Positions 8,285 to 16,707 of a stretch of DNA of 59,181 nt are shown here, in pieces (position 1 is the first letter of the stretch; each line of letters starts with the position of its first letter). The position numbers were made by a program, and so were the translations under genes. Where the stretch lies: positions 1 through 59,181 of the forward strand of contig NZ_AASE01000017.1 of NCBI RefSeq assembly GCF_000168715.1. Direction: 5' to 3'. The notes beneath the pieces were generated by a model, which was not told where the DNA came from, ran no database searches, and saw only the letters and a program-made list of their open reading frames with translations. Origin of the DNA: Chlorobium ferrooxidans DSM 13031 (GTDB lineage: Bacteria; Bacteroidota; Chlorobiia; Chlorobiales; Chlorobiaceae).

Positions 8285-8310
8285 TAAGGGACGTAAGTGA
8301 CGGAGGTAAC
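8285..8310. repeat. left 26-bp terminal inverted repeat of RAYT unit
   Basis: Core GGGACGTAAGTGAC followed by GGAGGTAA. It matches the reverse complement of 9395-9420 at 23 of 26 positions. Sequence conservation stops at the edges. Confidence 0.85.
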
Positions 8311-8351
8311 AAATCAAAAGAACAACGAAATTTGGCCCAAAACCCGGCAAG

Positions 8352-9314
8352 TCAGCGTCGCATCATCTGGCTCACGCCTGCCCTTGAAATCCCCAGCATT
8401 CGGGCTACATCTGCATGCGACAATCCGAATTCGATAACCAGGTTCATCGAAAGCTCCCTTCGCAAAGCAGAATACGCTCTGCTTCGACTCCCTCCCTGCA
8501 GGGCATCGATCGACAGTCCCCTTTCTTTACACTGCTGTTCGATCAACTCATGAGCATCTGCCTGCCTCATCCTCATCGGCATCATCTCCTTTTGTTCATC
8601 ACCTACCTCTCCGAGCACCTCTTCTACGAACGCTCCACTGCCAAGTATCCGCTCGTCGCTGAACCGACGCTCTCCCCGTTTTCTCATCGACAGCACTTCA
8701 GACCAACCGCCTGCTGAACGCACCAATCCGCCCCCCGTCAACTCTGACTGTCGACCAAGCTGGATTTGTTCCCGAACAAACTCAAGATAGAGCTTCCGCG
8801 CTCTCCCTGCTGCACTGCCAAACTGTTGTAAAACATATTCCGTATCCTGCCAGGGATATTTGGCCAATCCCATAAGCGACTTATGGCCGCTCCACGGATA
8901 CCGATCAAGCTCTTCCAGAGAATGGACCAATCCGGCTCGCAAGGGGTTCAGATGAATATAACTCACCAGCTTGACGAAATAGGGCTCTTCTTCGCAGAGT
9001 ATCGACTTGTAGCGATTCTGGAACAGATGGCCCGATCGATTATGCCTCTTGTTGAACGATACCGAATACCCCGTCAGCACCTTTCGCATGAAGGTCGGTA
9101 ATCCCGACGATCCGCTTCTGAGCAACAGATGCGCATGATTGGTCATCAGCGACCAGGCATATATCACTGTTCCTGTTTTTTCTGCTGCTTTGCCAATCCG
9201 GTATAATAGATCCTGTCGGTCTTGTTCATCAAATACAATAGCCGTCCGCTCAATTCCGCGAACCATCACATGATGCAACGATCCCGGCGCATCCAGTCTC
9301 GCTCCTCTTGGCAT
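8352..9314 (-). CDS. REP-associated tyrosine transposase (Y1_Tnp/IS200-like) with C-terminal HTH
   Basis: The N-terminal 200 residues form a Y1 transposase domain: SLHHVMVRGIERTAIVFDEQ, then the HUH motif in LMTNHAHLLLR, the tyrosine helix region TGYSVSFNKRHNRSGHLFQN with RYKSILCE, and SYIHLNPLRAGLV. This pattern identifies TnpA_REP-type enzymes, which nick and join single-stranded DNA at short hairpins. At 320 residues it is longer than the usual 150-220; the extra C-terminal 110 residues end in a helix-turn-helix (LSHADVARMLGISRAGVSQM) that may bind the unit's ends. All key residues are present, so the enzyme may be active. Confidence 0.9.
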   Translation of the reverse strand: MPRGARLDAPGSLHHVMVRGIERTAIVFDEQDRQDLLYRIGKAAEKTGTVIYAWSLMTNHAHLLLRSGSSGLPTFMRKVLTGYSVSFNKRHNRSGHLFQNRYKSILCEEEPYFVKLVSYIHLNPLRAGLVHSLEELDRYPWSGHKSLMGLAKYPWQDTEYVLQQFGSAAGRARKLYLEFVREQIQLGRQSELTGGGLVRSAGGWSEVLSMRKRGERRFSDERILGSGAFVEEVLGEVGDEQKEMMPMRMRQADAHELIEQQCKERGLSIDALQGGSRSRAYSALRRELSMNLVIEFGLSHADVARMLGISRAGVSQMMRR

Positions 9315-9394
9315 GGGTAACTCTCCTTTACGGGTTCACTCAAAACGACTGCCAATGACTGCTCCTTTCCACGAAGATAGGAAATGATTTATTA

Positions 9395-9420
9395 ATTACC
9401 TCTGTCACTTACGTCCCCTA
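9395..9420. repeat. right 26-bp terminal inverted repeat of RAYT unit
   Basis: Reads ATTACCTCTGTCACTTACGT then CCCCTA, the inverted counterpart of 8285-8310, differing at 3 of 26 positions. Confidence 0.85.
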
Positions 9421-9514
9421 ATCCATGAACGGAGAGATGTTTTTGGCTGTTTGTTTAATGGTGCGAGATATTCGGGGTTGTTTGGTTCCGATTTAAATAA
9501 CGTAGCGGGTGTTC

Positions 9515-10267
9515 ATGTTGAAAAAACTGTTTATCAACAAGGTGTGGACGGTGTCTGCGCTTTTCGCCATCTCGGTGGCTCTTTATGGTATTGACTTCAG
9601 CATTTTCGGCAACCTGAGGGAGATATCTGCCAGCTTTCTCGGCAATCTTGCCTTCCTGCCAATTTACATCATTGTCGTCACGCTCCTCTTCGAAAAGGTG
9701 CTCAGGGAGAGGGAGCGCCAGTCAGTCATGAGAAAACTGAACATGGTTATCGGCGTCTTTTTCAGTGAATTCGGCAACTTCCTGCTCAAAGAGTTGTCGG
9801 TACACGCGGCCGGAAGCGAGGAACTGAAAAACCGCCTGCGTATGACAGGCTCATGGAAAAAACAGGATTTTGACGCGGCACTCGACTATCTGCGCCAAAA
9901 CAACCAGAGGATCAGCATCGATAGTGACGCTCTCACCTCGCTGAAGCAGTTCATGTCCGGAAAACGGAGCTTCCTGCTGAGTCTGCTGGAAAACCAGAAT
10001 CTGTTTGAGCATGAAAATTTTACTGACCTTCTCTGGGCAGTGTTTCATCTCACCGAAGAGCTCAAGGCCCGGGAGTCGTTCGATCGTATGCCTCCGAGCG
10101 ACAAAGAGCACCTCAATGGCGATGTAAAGCGGGTTTTCGGTCATCTGATCCGGGAATGGATCCTCTATATGCAGCATCTCAAGGAGGATTACCCCTATCT
10201 ATTCTCTCTGGCGGTTCGTCTCAATCCCATGATCGACTCGCCGGATCCGGTGGTATATCAGGAGTGA
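9515..10267 (+). CDS. hypothetical membrane-anchored protein (250 aa)
   Basis: Two hydrophobic helices at about residues 10-27 (VWTVSALFAISVALYGIDF) and 42-58 (LAFLPIYIIVVTLLF) precede a long charged helical region (EKVLRERERQSVMRKLNMVI) and a soluble C-terminal domain rich in Leu, Lys and Glu. The layout is that of a small sensor or scaffold anchored in the inner membrane. I do not recognise the family. ATG at 9515 is preferred over GTG at 9509, neither having a strong ribosome-binding site. It stands alone, just right of the RAYT unit. Confidence 0.75.
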   Translation: MLKKLFINKVWTVSALFAISVALYGIDFSIFGNLREISASFLGNLAFLPIYIIVVTLLFEKVLRERERQSVMRKLNMVIGVFFSEFGNFLLKELSVHAAGSEELKNRLRMTGSWKKQDFDAALDYLRQNNQRISIDSDALTSLKQFMSGKRSFLLSLLENQNLFEHENFTDLLWAVFHLTEELKARESFDRMPPSDKEHLNGDVKRVFGHLIREWILYMQHLKEDYPYLFSLAVRLNPMIDSPDPVVYQE

Positions 10268-10491
10268 GCACCGCACGTCGTTGATTTCGCCGGACAGATT
10301 CATCTTCAAGAGGAAAAGAGAAGAGAATGGCGGGAAAACCAATACTTGAAATGCTTTGTGCTGAACCCGGCAAGATCATGGCCCGAATAAAAAACCGGAA
10401 CAGCCTTCAATCGGTGATTTTTCCTGTTTTTCAGGAGAGGCCGTTACGGTAATCAGTACTGATTTTTGAAGGGCTTGCAACGCTTGCTGCG

Positions 10492-10941
10492 TTATGGGGC
10501 TGACGGAGCGGCGGCAGGCTCCTCCTTGATTACGTTCGGCAGGCCCGCTGCACCGGTATAGAATACAGCAAGCGTGACCGGTTCAGGGCCGGAGTTGGTG
10601 CCGTTGTGAAAGGTATTGACCACTTCGACAAGCGCATCTCCCTTGTTGAAGGTAAAGGTTCTGCCGTCTTTTAACGCAACCGTAAGCCTCCCTTCGAGCA
10701 CATAGGCGTAAACCGGCACCGGGTGTTTGTGCCATCCGGTTGAACCTCCTGGAGGGATGCGTACCGTGAGAGCGGTAACCTCGGGGTTTTTGCTTTTAAG
10801 GTATCTGATCTTCTCGCCGCTGGTTGTCGTTTTGGTGGCGGTGAGAAGCTTTTTCACCTCCACATTCTGGTATTCCGCCGCATGCAGCGCCCCGACATGC
10901 ATGAAGAAAAGCACAACCGACATCATCAGGTATCTCTGCAT
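10492..10941 (-). CDS. exported cupin-domain protein
   Basis: A 149-residue protein with a signal peptide (MQRYLMMSVVLFFMHVGALH, cleavage near HAAEY) and one small beta-barrel cupin. Motif 1 is PGGSTGWHKHPVPVYAYVLE with G-x5-HxH-type metal ligands, and motif 2 is GDALVEVVNTFHNGTN. The C-terminus is a low-complexity EEPAAAPSAP tail. Periplasmic cupins of this kind have no settled function. AGGGGAG stands ahead of ATG 10941; GTG two codons earlier overlaps that site and is unlikely. A convergent gene ends 224 bases away, with nothing clear between. Confidence 0.87.
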   Translation of the reverse strand: MQRYLMMSVVLFFMHVGALHAAEYQNVEVKKLLTATKTTTSGEKIRYLKSKNPEVTALTVRIPPGGSTGWHKHPVPVYAYVLEGRLTVALKDGRTFTFNKGDALVEVVNTFHNGTNSGPEPVTLAVFYTGAAGLPNVIKEEPAAAPSAP

Positions 10942-11164
10942 TCTCACTCTCCCCTGTTCAGTTCATGTTCCGCTGCACATCACCCGAATAACCCGCAGTG
11001 CAGTGGCAGATATTTGGTAAAAAATAAAATAAATATACAATCATCAGGTATGAGCAGCAATAAAATCAGTAAAACGATAATCCTGAATGCATGGAAAGAT
11101 GTTGGGGAGTGAAAGAATTTCCGGATTATCTATATTGCACGATTACAATCTATTGAAGGAAGTT

Positions 11165-12064
11165 ATGGAACGACTGGGCGCGGGCAAAAAGCCGGAGTGG
11201 CTGAAAATCAGGATGGCTTCAGGGGCATCGTTTGCCTCGACACGTCAGCTGCTGAACCGCCACAGCCTCAACACGGTCTGCCGGTCGGCACTCTGCCCGA
11301 ACCTGCAGGAGTGCTGGTCGAGAGGCACCGCAACCTTTCTGCTCCTTGGCAATATCTGTACACGCGCCTGCCGCTTCTGCGCGGTCGGCACGGCCGCAGA
11401 ACCGCCATCCCCCGACCCTCTTGAACCGGAGAATATCGCCATGGCGGTTGAATCCATGCGCCTCAAACACGTTGTACTCACCAGTGTTACCCGTGATGAC
11501 CTCCCTGACGGAGGGGCCGGGCACTGGGTAGCAACCATAAGGGCAATACGCGCAGTCAAACCTTCGCTCACCATAGAGTGCCTTATCCCCGATTTTGAGG
11601 GGAATGAGTATTCGCTTGACCTGGTTATGGCTGAGGCTCCGGAGGTGCTGAACCACAACATTGAAACCGTCCCTTCGCTCTACTGCAAAGTGCGACCGCA
11701 GGCAAGTTACAGCCGCTCACTGGAGCTCTTGCAGCGGGCAAAAGAGGAGTTCGGCCTCACAACCAAGTCAGGGCTGATGGTCGGTATGGGTGAAAGTGCC
11801 GATGAGTTGGCAACCGCTCTCGGGGACCTTGTCAGCCACGGGTGCGATATGGTCACCATCGGCCAGTATCTTCAGCCCTCTCAGGCCCATCTGCCGGTCG
11901 AGCGCTATGTTACTCCCGTGGAGTTTGAAGCCTACAGGGTGGTCGCTGAAAAGGCAGGGTTCCGCCATGTACAGTCCGGCCCCTTTGTGCGCAGCTCCTA
12001 TCATGCCGAAGCATTCAGCAATACCATCGAAGCTCTCCCCCAACCCTTAACCTCTACTGAGTAA
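11165..12064 (+). CDS. lipA: lipoyl synthase
   Basis: The product (299 residues from this start) inserts two sulfur atoms into protein-bound octanoyl groups, finishing the lipoyl cofactor. Both cluster motifs are complete: the auxiliary cluster [12 protein letters not shown] (CX4CX5C) and the radical-SAM cluster CTRACRFC (CX3CX2C). Downstream landmarks [48 protein letters not shown] and the C-terminal [10 protein letters not shown] are all present, and the length is that of the family. ATG 11165 ([17 protein letters not shown]) has GAAGGAAG ahead; an upstream in-frame ATG at 11087 would add 26 unrelated residues. The stop overlaps the next start by one base (TAATG). Confidence 0.96.
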   Translation: MERLGAGKKPEWLKIRMASGASFASTRQLLNRHSLNTVCRSALCPNLQECWSRGTATFLLLGNICTRACRFCAVGTAAEPPSPDPLEPENIAMAVESMRLKHVVLTSVTRDDLPDGGAGHWVATIRAIRAVKPSLTIECLIPDFEGNEYSLDLVMAEAPEVLNHNIETVPSLYCKVRPQASYSRSLELLQRAKEEFGLTTKSGLMVGMGESADELATALGDLVSHGCDMVTIGQYLQPSQAHLPVERYVTPVEFEAYRVVAEKAGFRHVQSGPFVRSSYHAEAFSNTIEALPQPLTSTE

Positions 12065-12643
12065 TGGAACTATCGGTACCGATAATGATCTATGCCTACT
12101 GGGCCTTTGCGCTTCTGGTCGGATTTCTGTTTTTCAAAAAGGATATCCTTGCCTTCAACCGCGAGTTCGACACCCGGAGGATAGCGCTGCTCGGGGCCGT
12201 CACTCCTGATCATAGCCATTAATGCCTGGGTCTACTCCCACTCCACTACCGACGGGGGGCGCGCGATTGATCCCCTGACTGTGCTGGTGTTCAGCATCGG
12301 TAACGGCATTGCCGAGACCTTCATGTTTTATGCTGTCTTTCAGCTCGGTGCCGTGCTTACAGGAAAGGTTACACAAAACCCGTGGGCCATATTCCTTGTC
12401 GGTTTCTTCTGCTTTATGGCCTACAGCGGCCTGATTCACGGCCTCTTCTGGATCAATATCCTCCCTGAGCATGTGGTACAGACGAGCCCCTACAAGCCCT
12501 TTTTCATGCCGGTTCAGCTCCTTATCGCCTCAAGCTGGGCACTCGCCTTTTTCTGGTACCGCGACATCAGAACCGTCATCTTCCTGCACGCTCTGGTAGA
12601 TTTGACAATGGTCCTGAATGTGAGGTTTTCGCTCTTTAACTGA
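12064..12643 (+). pseudogene. frameshifted integral membrane protein downstream of lipA
   Basis: The start codon overlaps the lipA stop (TAATG). The first frame reads [20 protein letters not shown] then a charged loop KKDILAFNREFDTRRIALLG and stops at about 12222. The frame one base over, from about 12195, reads SLLIIAINAWVYSHSTTDGG and runs to TGA at 12641-12643 with several hydrophobic helices (IGNGIAETFMFYAVFQLG, AIFLVGFFCFMAYSGLIHG, LLIASSWALAFFWY). Joined, they give a protein of about 192 residues with five or six membrane helices. Pattern and length fit a small CPBP-like or related membrane protein, but I cannot name it. The break falls at a GGGGCC run, so a sequencing error is a live alternative. 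Confidence 0.65.
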
Positions 12644-12674
12644 AATGAAAACATAGGCTTATGTTTTCATTTCA
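12641..12674. terminator. perfect 15-bp inverted repeat after the membrane gene
   Basis: TGAAATGAAAACATA, loop GGCT, TATGTTTTCATTTCA. The left arm begins with the TGA stop codon. The stem is AT-rich and no T-run follows, so it may act as a weak terminator or an mRNA 3' stabiliser. Confidence 0.55.
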
Positions 12675-13067
12675 TCCCGAACCAACGCAGTTGTGTGAGG
12701 GATCTCAACCTGAAACGCTGAAAATCTCTCTCTTCGTTCGACATGACACGCACAAGAGAGTAGACAGAAGTTGACGAAATGGTAAGAATTGGAGAACTTG
12801 AAATTTAAACTGCTCACGACAATTCAAAGAGGTATCTGAACAGGGGAACCATCAGGAGATGCCTCTCGTTGTTCGCCATGACACTCTTTGAAGAGATTTT
12901 GGATTCTGAATTCCGTTTTTTGGATTGAAATTGCAGGCGCGATCACAACCGAGCGGGTTTCTCCGGTTGAGGAAGGGTGAAGGGTGCCAATCCTCTTCGT
13001 CGTTGCACTCCCTGAAGTCGTCTTAGTCCTTTTCTTTTAGACAAAAAACCATACAAACTACCTGAAC
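12675..13067. other. gene-free stretch with decayed repeat fragments
   Basis: No credible coding frame on either strand. Fragments resembling the GTGGAC repeats occur (AGAGTAGACAGAAGTTGACG near 12758) and a CTCCCTGAAGTCGTCTTAGT block near 13010 that recurs in altered form near 41117. It looks like repeat debris. Confidence 0.5.
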
Positions 13068-13769
13068 ATGAGTGCATTCAAGGGCAGTGTACTGGTAGCC
13101 GGAGCTACCGGAAGAACCGGGGAGTGGGTAGTGAAGCGCCTTCAGGCTCACGGCATCGCGTTTCGGCTCTTTGTGCGCTCTGGCGAAAAAGCAATAAGGC
13201 TTTTCGGGCCTGAAATCATTGACCGGCTGACCATCGGCTCGGTGGAGCATCCCGCTGAAATCAGGGCTGCGGTTCGCAATGCGTCCGCAGTTATCTCCGC
13301 TATCGGAGGAAATGTAACCGATCCGGCTGCACCCCCACCCTCGGCAATCGACCGCGACGGCATCATCAACCTTGCAACCATAGCTAAAGAGGAGGATGTA
13401 AGGCACTTTATTCTTGTCAGCTCTCTCAGTGTTACCAAGCCTGATCATCCCCTGAACAAATATGGTCAGGTTCTCTCCATGAAACTCGAAGCTGAAAACG
13501 AGGTACGCAGACTCTACTCCGAACCGGGCTTTACCTATACCATTCTCAGGCCCGGAGGGCTGCTTGACGGAGCACCGCTTCAGCATAATCTACTGTTTGA
13601 TACCGGCGACAACATCACCACCGGAGTTATCCAGAGAAGCGATGTTGCAGAGGTTGCCGTCCTCTCTCTCTTCACCCCTGAAGCCCATAATCTGACCTTT
13701 GAACTCATCGAGAAAGAGGAAGTTTCGCTTGCCTCACTCGCACCATTTTTCAAGCAGATTCACTCCTGA
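13068..13769 (+). CDS. atypical SDR / NAD(P)-binding protein, short form
   Basis: A 233-residue Rossmann protein: the nucleotide-binding loop VLVAGATGRTGEWVVKRL (GxxGxxG) at the N-terminus, FRLFVRSGEKA following the second strand, AVISAIGGN, then FILVSSLSVTKP and YTILRPGGLLD. These are signs of the atypical (NmrA-like, SDR5/7-type) short-chain dehydrogenases, which often lack the YxxxK catalytic pair and may act as reductases, isomerases or regulators. The C-terminus (TTGVIQRSDVAEVAVLSLF) is typical. Plant and cyanobacterial relatives belong to thylakoid or pigment biology, but no such role is shown here. Preceded by repeat debris, followed by an AT-rich gap. Confidence 0.87.
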   Translation: MSAFKGSVLVAGATGRTGEWVVKRLQAHGIAFRLFVRSGEKAIRLFGPEIIDRLTIGSVEHPAEIRAAVRNASAVISAIGGNVTDPAAPPPSAIDRDGIINLATIAKEEDVRHFILVSSLSVTKPDHPLNKYGQVLSMKLEAENEVRRLYSEPGFTYTILRPGGLLDGAPLQHNLLFDTGDNITTGVIQRSDVAEVAVLSLFTPEAHNLTFELIEKEEVSLASLAPFFKQIHS

Positions 13770-14289
13770 ACACACGAAGCCGAACCGGATATCCTCGTAC
13801 AGGGAGCTCCCCCAACGAGCAAAAGTTACCAGGTTCAAATGCTCTATAATCTGACAGTAACCGGATTCATATCAGCTCATAAAATATTATCAAACAATAA
13901 CAGTTGGCGCAATAACCACACAATACATCTACATTAAAAACAAATAAATATACCTATGCACGACGTATTTATTCAGATTATTCTTTTTTTAAACACAGCT
14001 CATCTTTAACGGTTTTTATAATTAAACCACCAATAGATATCAATTTTATCAGATCACACAACTACTTACAATCATTATCAATCAAAATCACCAACACAAT
14101 ATCGTAACATCACATAAAAAACTATAAACCCGTTATGATCACACAAAACAAGAGCCAACACGCAATAGACAAACTTTATATAAACATGTTTATGTTGTTT
14201 CATTACAATTGTTTATATATACTTTGGACATAAATTTTATCATGCGTGAGACAGTTCATTTTTACAACTCATAACGCCGACTATATACA
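13770..14289. other. AT-rich gene-free stretch with a 14-bp palindrome
   Basis: 520 bases without a credible coding frame. From about 13850 the base composition becomes clearly AT-rich compared with the flanking genes. A perfect palindrome ATAAACATGTTTAT lies at 14180-14193, about 100 bases before the glycosylase start, and could be an operator. Confidence 0.5.
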
Positions 14290-15228
14290 TTGAAAATAAG
14301 AACAGTAATACACACTAGCAGTATTATAAACATTAGCGATAGCCTCTTTAGCGGCCAATCTTTTTTATGGGATTCCGTTGATTCCATGCCGGATTACTTT
14401 TACTCATTAGTCGATTCTACACCGATATTGTTAAAACAGTTAACGGTTTGCTCTTTTGAGGTTATTTCTGAATCTGAAAAAATTAACGGGCGTTCAATAT
14501 CCGAATATATACGCGATTACCTGACGCTTGATATCGACATAAACCGGCTTTTTCCTTCCGGTTTTTCAGAGCACTATCCCGAGCTTTGGAAATTGCTCTC
14601 CGGATATTTTTCACTCCGGATTTTGCGACAGGATTTTTTTGAGACGCTGATCACCTTCATGTGTGCCCAGGGCATCGGCATGCATCTGATCAGAAAACAG
14701 GTCACCATGCTTTGCCATACTTTTGGAGAGAAACGAAGCATCCTTTTCAACGGAAAATCGATTACCCTCTACAGCTTCCCCACTCCCCTATCTCTTGCCG
14801 AGGCTGATATCGTTATGCTCAGCCGCTGCACCAACAACAACCGGATCAGGGCGACAAATATCTCCCGTGCCGCCCGGTCGTTTATGGACGGTGCCCTTGA
14901 TCCCGAACTTCTCCGCAACCCGCACCTTCCCCTTCCGGAACTCCGCAGCATGCTTTGCAGAAACCCCGGTATCGGCTACAAGATCGCCGACTGCATTGCA
15001 CTCTTCGGTCTTGGCCGTTTTGATGCCTTCCCTGTTGACACCCATGTCAAACAGTATCTTGCGTACTGGTTCCATAGCTCAAATGCACTCAAACCCCTGA
15101 GTCCGGTGCGCTATCTTGAACTTGATTGTGAAGCCCGCACCATTCTCAATCCTGATATGGCAGGATATGCCGGACATCTGCTTTTTCACTGCTGGCGGAG
15201 GGAGATAAAAAAACTGAGAACGTTTTAG
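14290..15228 (+). CDS. OGG1/AlkA-type 8-oxoguanine DNA glycosylase/lyase
   Basis: The 312-residue protein matches the OGG1 family: SLFSGQSFLWDSVDS near the start (the SGQ-F-W base-recognition strand), FETLITFMCAQGIGMHLIRK in the middle, and the helix-hairpin-helix NPGIGYKIADCIALFGLGRF with the catalytic Lys in GYKIADC and the catalytic Asp in FPVDTHV. It should excise oxidised guanine and nick the strand. The start is TTG at 14290; the next ATG would remove the SGQSF strand, so TTG is strongly implied. The first third is AT-rich like its upstream region, then composition becomes normal, which may reflect acquisition or relaxed drift. Confidence 0.9.
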   Translation: MKIRTVIHTSSIINISDSLFSGQSFLWDSVDSMPDYFYSLVDSTPILLKQLTVCSFEVISESEKINGRSISEYIRDYLTLDIDINRLFPSGFSEHYPELWKLLSGYFSLRILRQDFFETLITFMCAQGIGMHLIRKQVTMLCHTFGEKRSILFNGKSITLYSFPTPLSLAEADIVMLSRCTNNNRIRATNISRAARSFMDGALDPELLRNPHLPLPELRSMLCRNPGIGYKIADCIALFGLGRFDAFPVDTHVKQYLAYWFHSSNALKPLSPVRYLELDCEARTILNPDMAGYAGHLLFHCWRREIKKLRTF

Positions 15229-15295
15229 TCGACTGAACACTTGTTTTTATGGGCAGAGTTATCAATGACAATCTTTAAACAGGAGCAGAAGCATC

Positions 15296-16189
15296 ATGAG
15301 TGCTGCAAAAAGAGTACTGATCGCCGGCGCATCCGGATATCTCGGCAGATACGCTGTCAGTGAGTTCAGTAAACGGGGCTACAGGATCCGCGCACTGGTA
15401 AGAAACCCTGAGAAGATCAAAACCGCAGGCCCTCATGGCGAACCGGCAATCTATGATCTGGTTGACGAGATTGTGATTGGTGATGTGACTGATCCTGCAA
15501 CTATTGAAGGTGTATGCAACGGTGTCGATATTGTCTTTTCCGCTCTCGGCCTTACGGCGCCCGATCCGAAACTCACAAGCTACGATGTTGATCACCTCGG
15601 CAACGGTCGCATTCTTGAGCAGGCTATCGGCCAGAAGGTGTCAAGGTTTATTTATGTATCGGTTTTCAACCAGGATAAAATGCCTGAGATTCCGACCATA
15701 AAGGCGCATGAGCGCTTTGTTGCCGACCTGAAGGCTTCGGGTCTATCCTGGGCGGTCATTCGTCCGAACGGCTATTTTTCCGATATGGGCAGATTCTTTT
15801 CGATGGCCCGCAGCGGGCACCTCTTCATGGTGGGTGAGGGGGAGAAAAAAATCAACCCGATCCACGGTGCTGATCTGGCGGTTGTCTGTGCCGATGCCGC
15901 TGATGGCGAGTGCCGGGAAATCCCCGTCGGAGGCCCTGATATCTATACCTTCAGAGCGGTTATGGAGATGGCGTTCCATGCATGCGGAAAATCCCCATGG
16001 ATCACCTCAATGCCGATGTGGCTGGCCGAAGGCTCACTCATGGTTACAGGGCTCTTTAACCGCAATCTGGCGGATCTGCTCTCTTTTGCTGTGGAGGCAC
16101 TCAAATTCGACCATGTCGCACCCGCCTACGGATCACACCATCTCAAGGATTTTTTTGCCGGGCTGGCCTCGGCAGGAAAGCATGACTGA
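15296..16189 (+). CDS. atypical SDR / NmrA-like oxidoreductase
   Basis: A 297-residue protein with Rossmann motif VLIAGASGYLGRYAVSEF, the NADP-type turn RIRALVRNPEKIK, DIVFSALGLTAPDP, then FIYVSVFNQDKM and WAVIRPNGYFSDMGRFFSMA. INPIHGADLAVVCADAA and EIPVGGPDIYTFRAVMEMAF complete the extended C-terminal substrate domain. It resembles the part of the SDR superfamily that holds the divinyl-chlorophyllide reductase BciA, but BciA is longer, so I do not assign that role. AGGAG stands 10 bases before ATG. It may be co-expressed with the glycosylase 67 bases upstream. Confidence 0.88.
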   Translation: MSAAKRVLIAGASGYLGRYAVSEFSKRGYRIRALVRNPEKIKTAGPHGEPAIYDLVDEIVIGDVTDPATIEGVCNGVDIVFSALGLTAPDPKLTSYDVDHLGNGRILEQAIGQKVSRFIYVSVFNQDKMPEIPTIKAHERFVADLKASGLSWAVIRPNGYFSDMGRFFSMARSGHLFMVGEGEKKINPIHGADLAVVCADAADGECREIPVGGPDIYTFRAVMEMAFHACGKSPWITSMPMWLAEGSLMVTGLFNRNLADLLSFAVEALKFDHVAPAYGSHHLKDFFAGLASAGKHD

Positions 16190-16210
16190 AGAGGAACAAA
16201 CGAGAAGAAA

Positions 16211-16266
16211 GTGGACGGGGTGGACGAAGAAATGGTGGACAGAAGTAGACTCAGTGGACAGGATTG
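16211..16266. repeat. GTGGAC-rich repeat, unit A
   Basis: Reads as GTGGACGGGGTGGACGAAG, AAATGGTGGAC, AGAAGTAGACTCAGTGGACA, GGATTG. Nearly the same 54-bp unit recurs at 16339-16392 and, altered, at 40991-41048. Confidence 0.8.
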
Positions 16267-16338
16267 AAAGAGATTATGAATTCTGAATTAAAAAGAAAGC
16301 TGTTTGACCACAAAACAGACGGAAAGAAATTGAAGAAC

Positions 16339-16392
16339 GTGGACGGGGTGGACGAAGAAATGGTGGACAAAATGGACTCAGTGGACAGGATT
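16339..16392. repeat. GTGGAC-rich repeat, unit B
   Basis: Second direct copy, starting 128 bp after unit A begins; it differs at only a few positions (AAAATGGACTCAGTGGACAG in place of the unit A segment). Confidence 0.8.
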
Positions 16393-16707
16393 ACGTTTAC
16401 AAATCCGCTGAGTCCTTGCAGGCTCAAGCCTGTGTGTTTAACTTTGGAGGAATGAACAGGTATGCTTTGTCTCTGCTTCCCTGCCGTCTCTGAACTCCTT
16501 TTGATTGTTTTTTTAATTAACAGGAACCCGGTTTCGCCAGCGCTGTGGCTGCCGTTTCAGCTCTTTTTCCTTCCCTTTTTTTTTAGTTGCAACCCGCTTT
16601 TTTCTCAATAGCTAATTCAATACCTTAAGGAACGAAAGGATATAGCGAAAAGTGCGTTGTTTCCCCTTTCTGATCAATGAAATTCAAGAGCGAACAAAAC
16701 CCCGTAC

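Larger units (their letters stand above)
8285..9420 (-). mobile_element. RAYT/IS200-like unit bounded by inverted repeats (1136 bp)
   Basis: A single transposase gene sits between two 26-bp inverted repeats. The unit lies between a complete exonuclease gene and a complete membrane-protein gene, 18 bases beyond the exonuclease start and about 90 bases before the other. No clear target-site duplication is visible (flanks TTTTT and ATCCA). Known RAYT genes sit between REP palindromes of their own family; these ends are larger and are inverted around the gene, so the arrangement is analogous but not standard. Confidence 0.75.
16190..16707. other. secA leader region with repeat pair and hairpin
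   Basis: 518 bases without a credible gene. It holds the two GTGGAC repeat units, a CAGGC-TCAA-GCCTG hairpin (16419-16432) followed by a T-rich stretch, and then a long T-rich leader before secA. The hairpin may end transcription from the SDR gene. No riboswitch was recognised. Confidence 0.5.

Noticed and set aside
10327..10452. A 41-codon plus-strand frame after the membrane protein gene
   Set aside because: Short, weak ribosome-binding site and no recognisable content.
16211..16392. CRISPR array suspicion at the GTGGAC repeats
   Set aside because: Only two units, no consistent repeat-spacer pattern, no cas genes.
16264..16455. A 63-codon frame between the SDR gene and secA
   Set aside because: It is made of the GTGGAC repeat and reads as a repetitive VDGVDEEMVDK sequence with no independent support.
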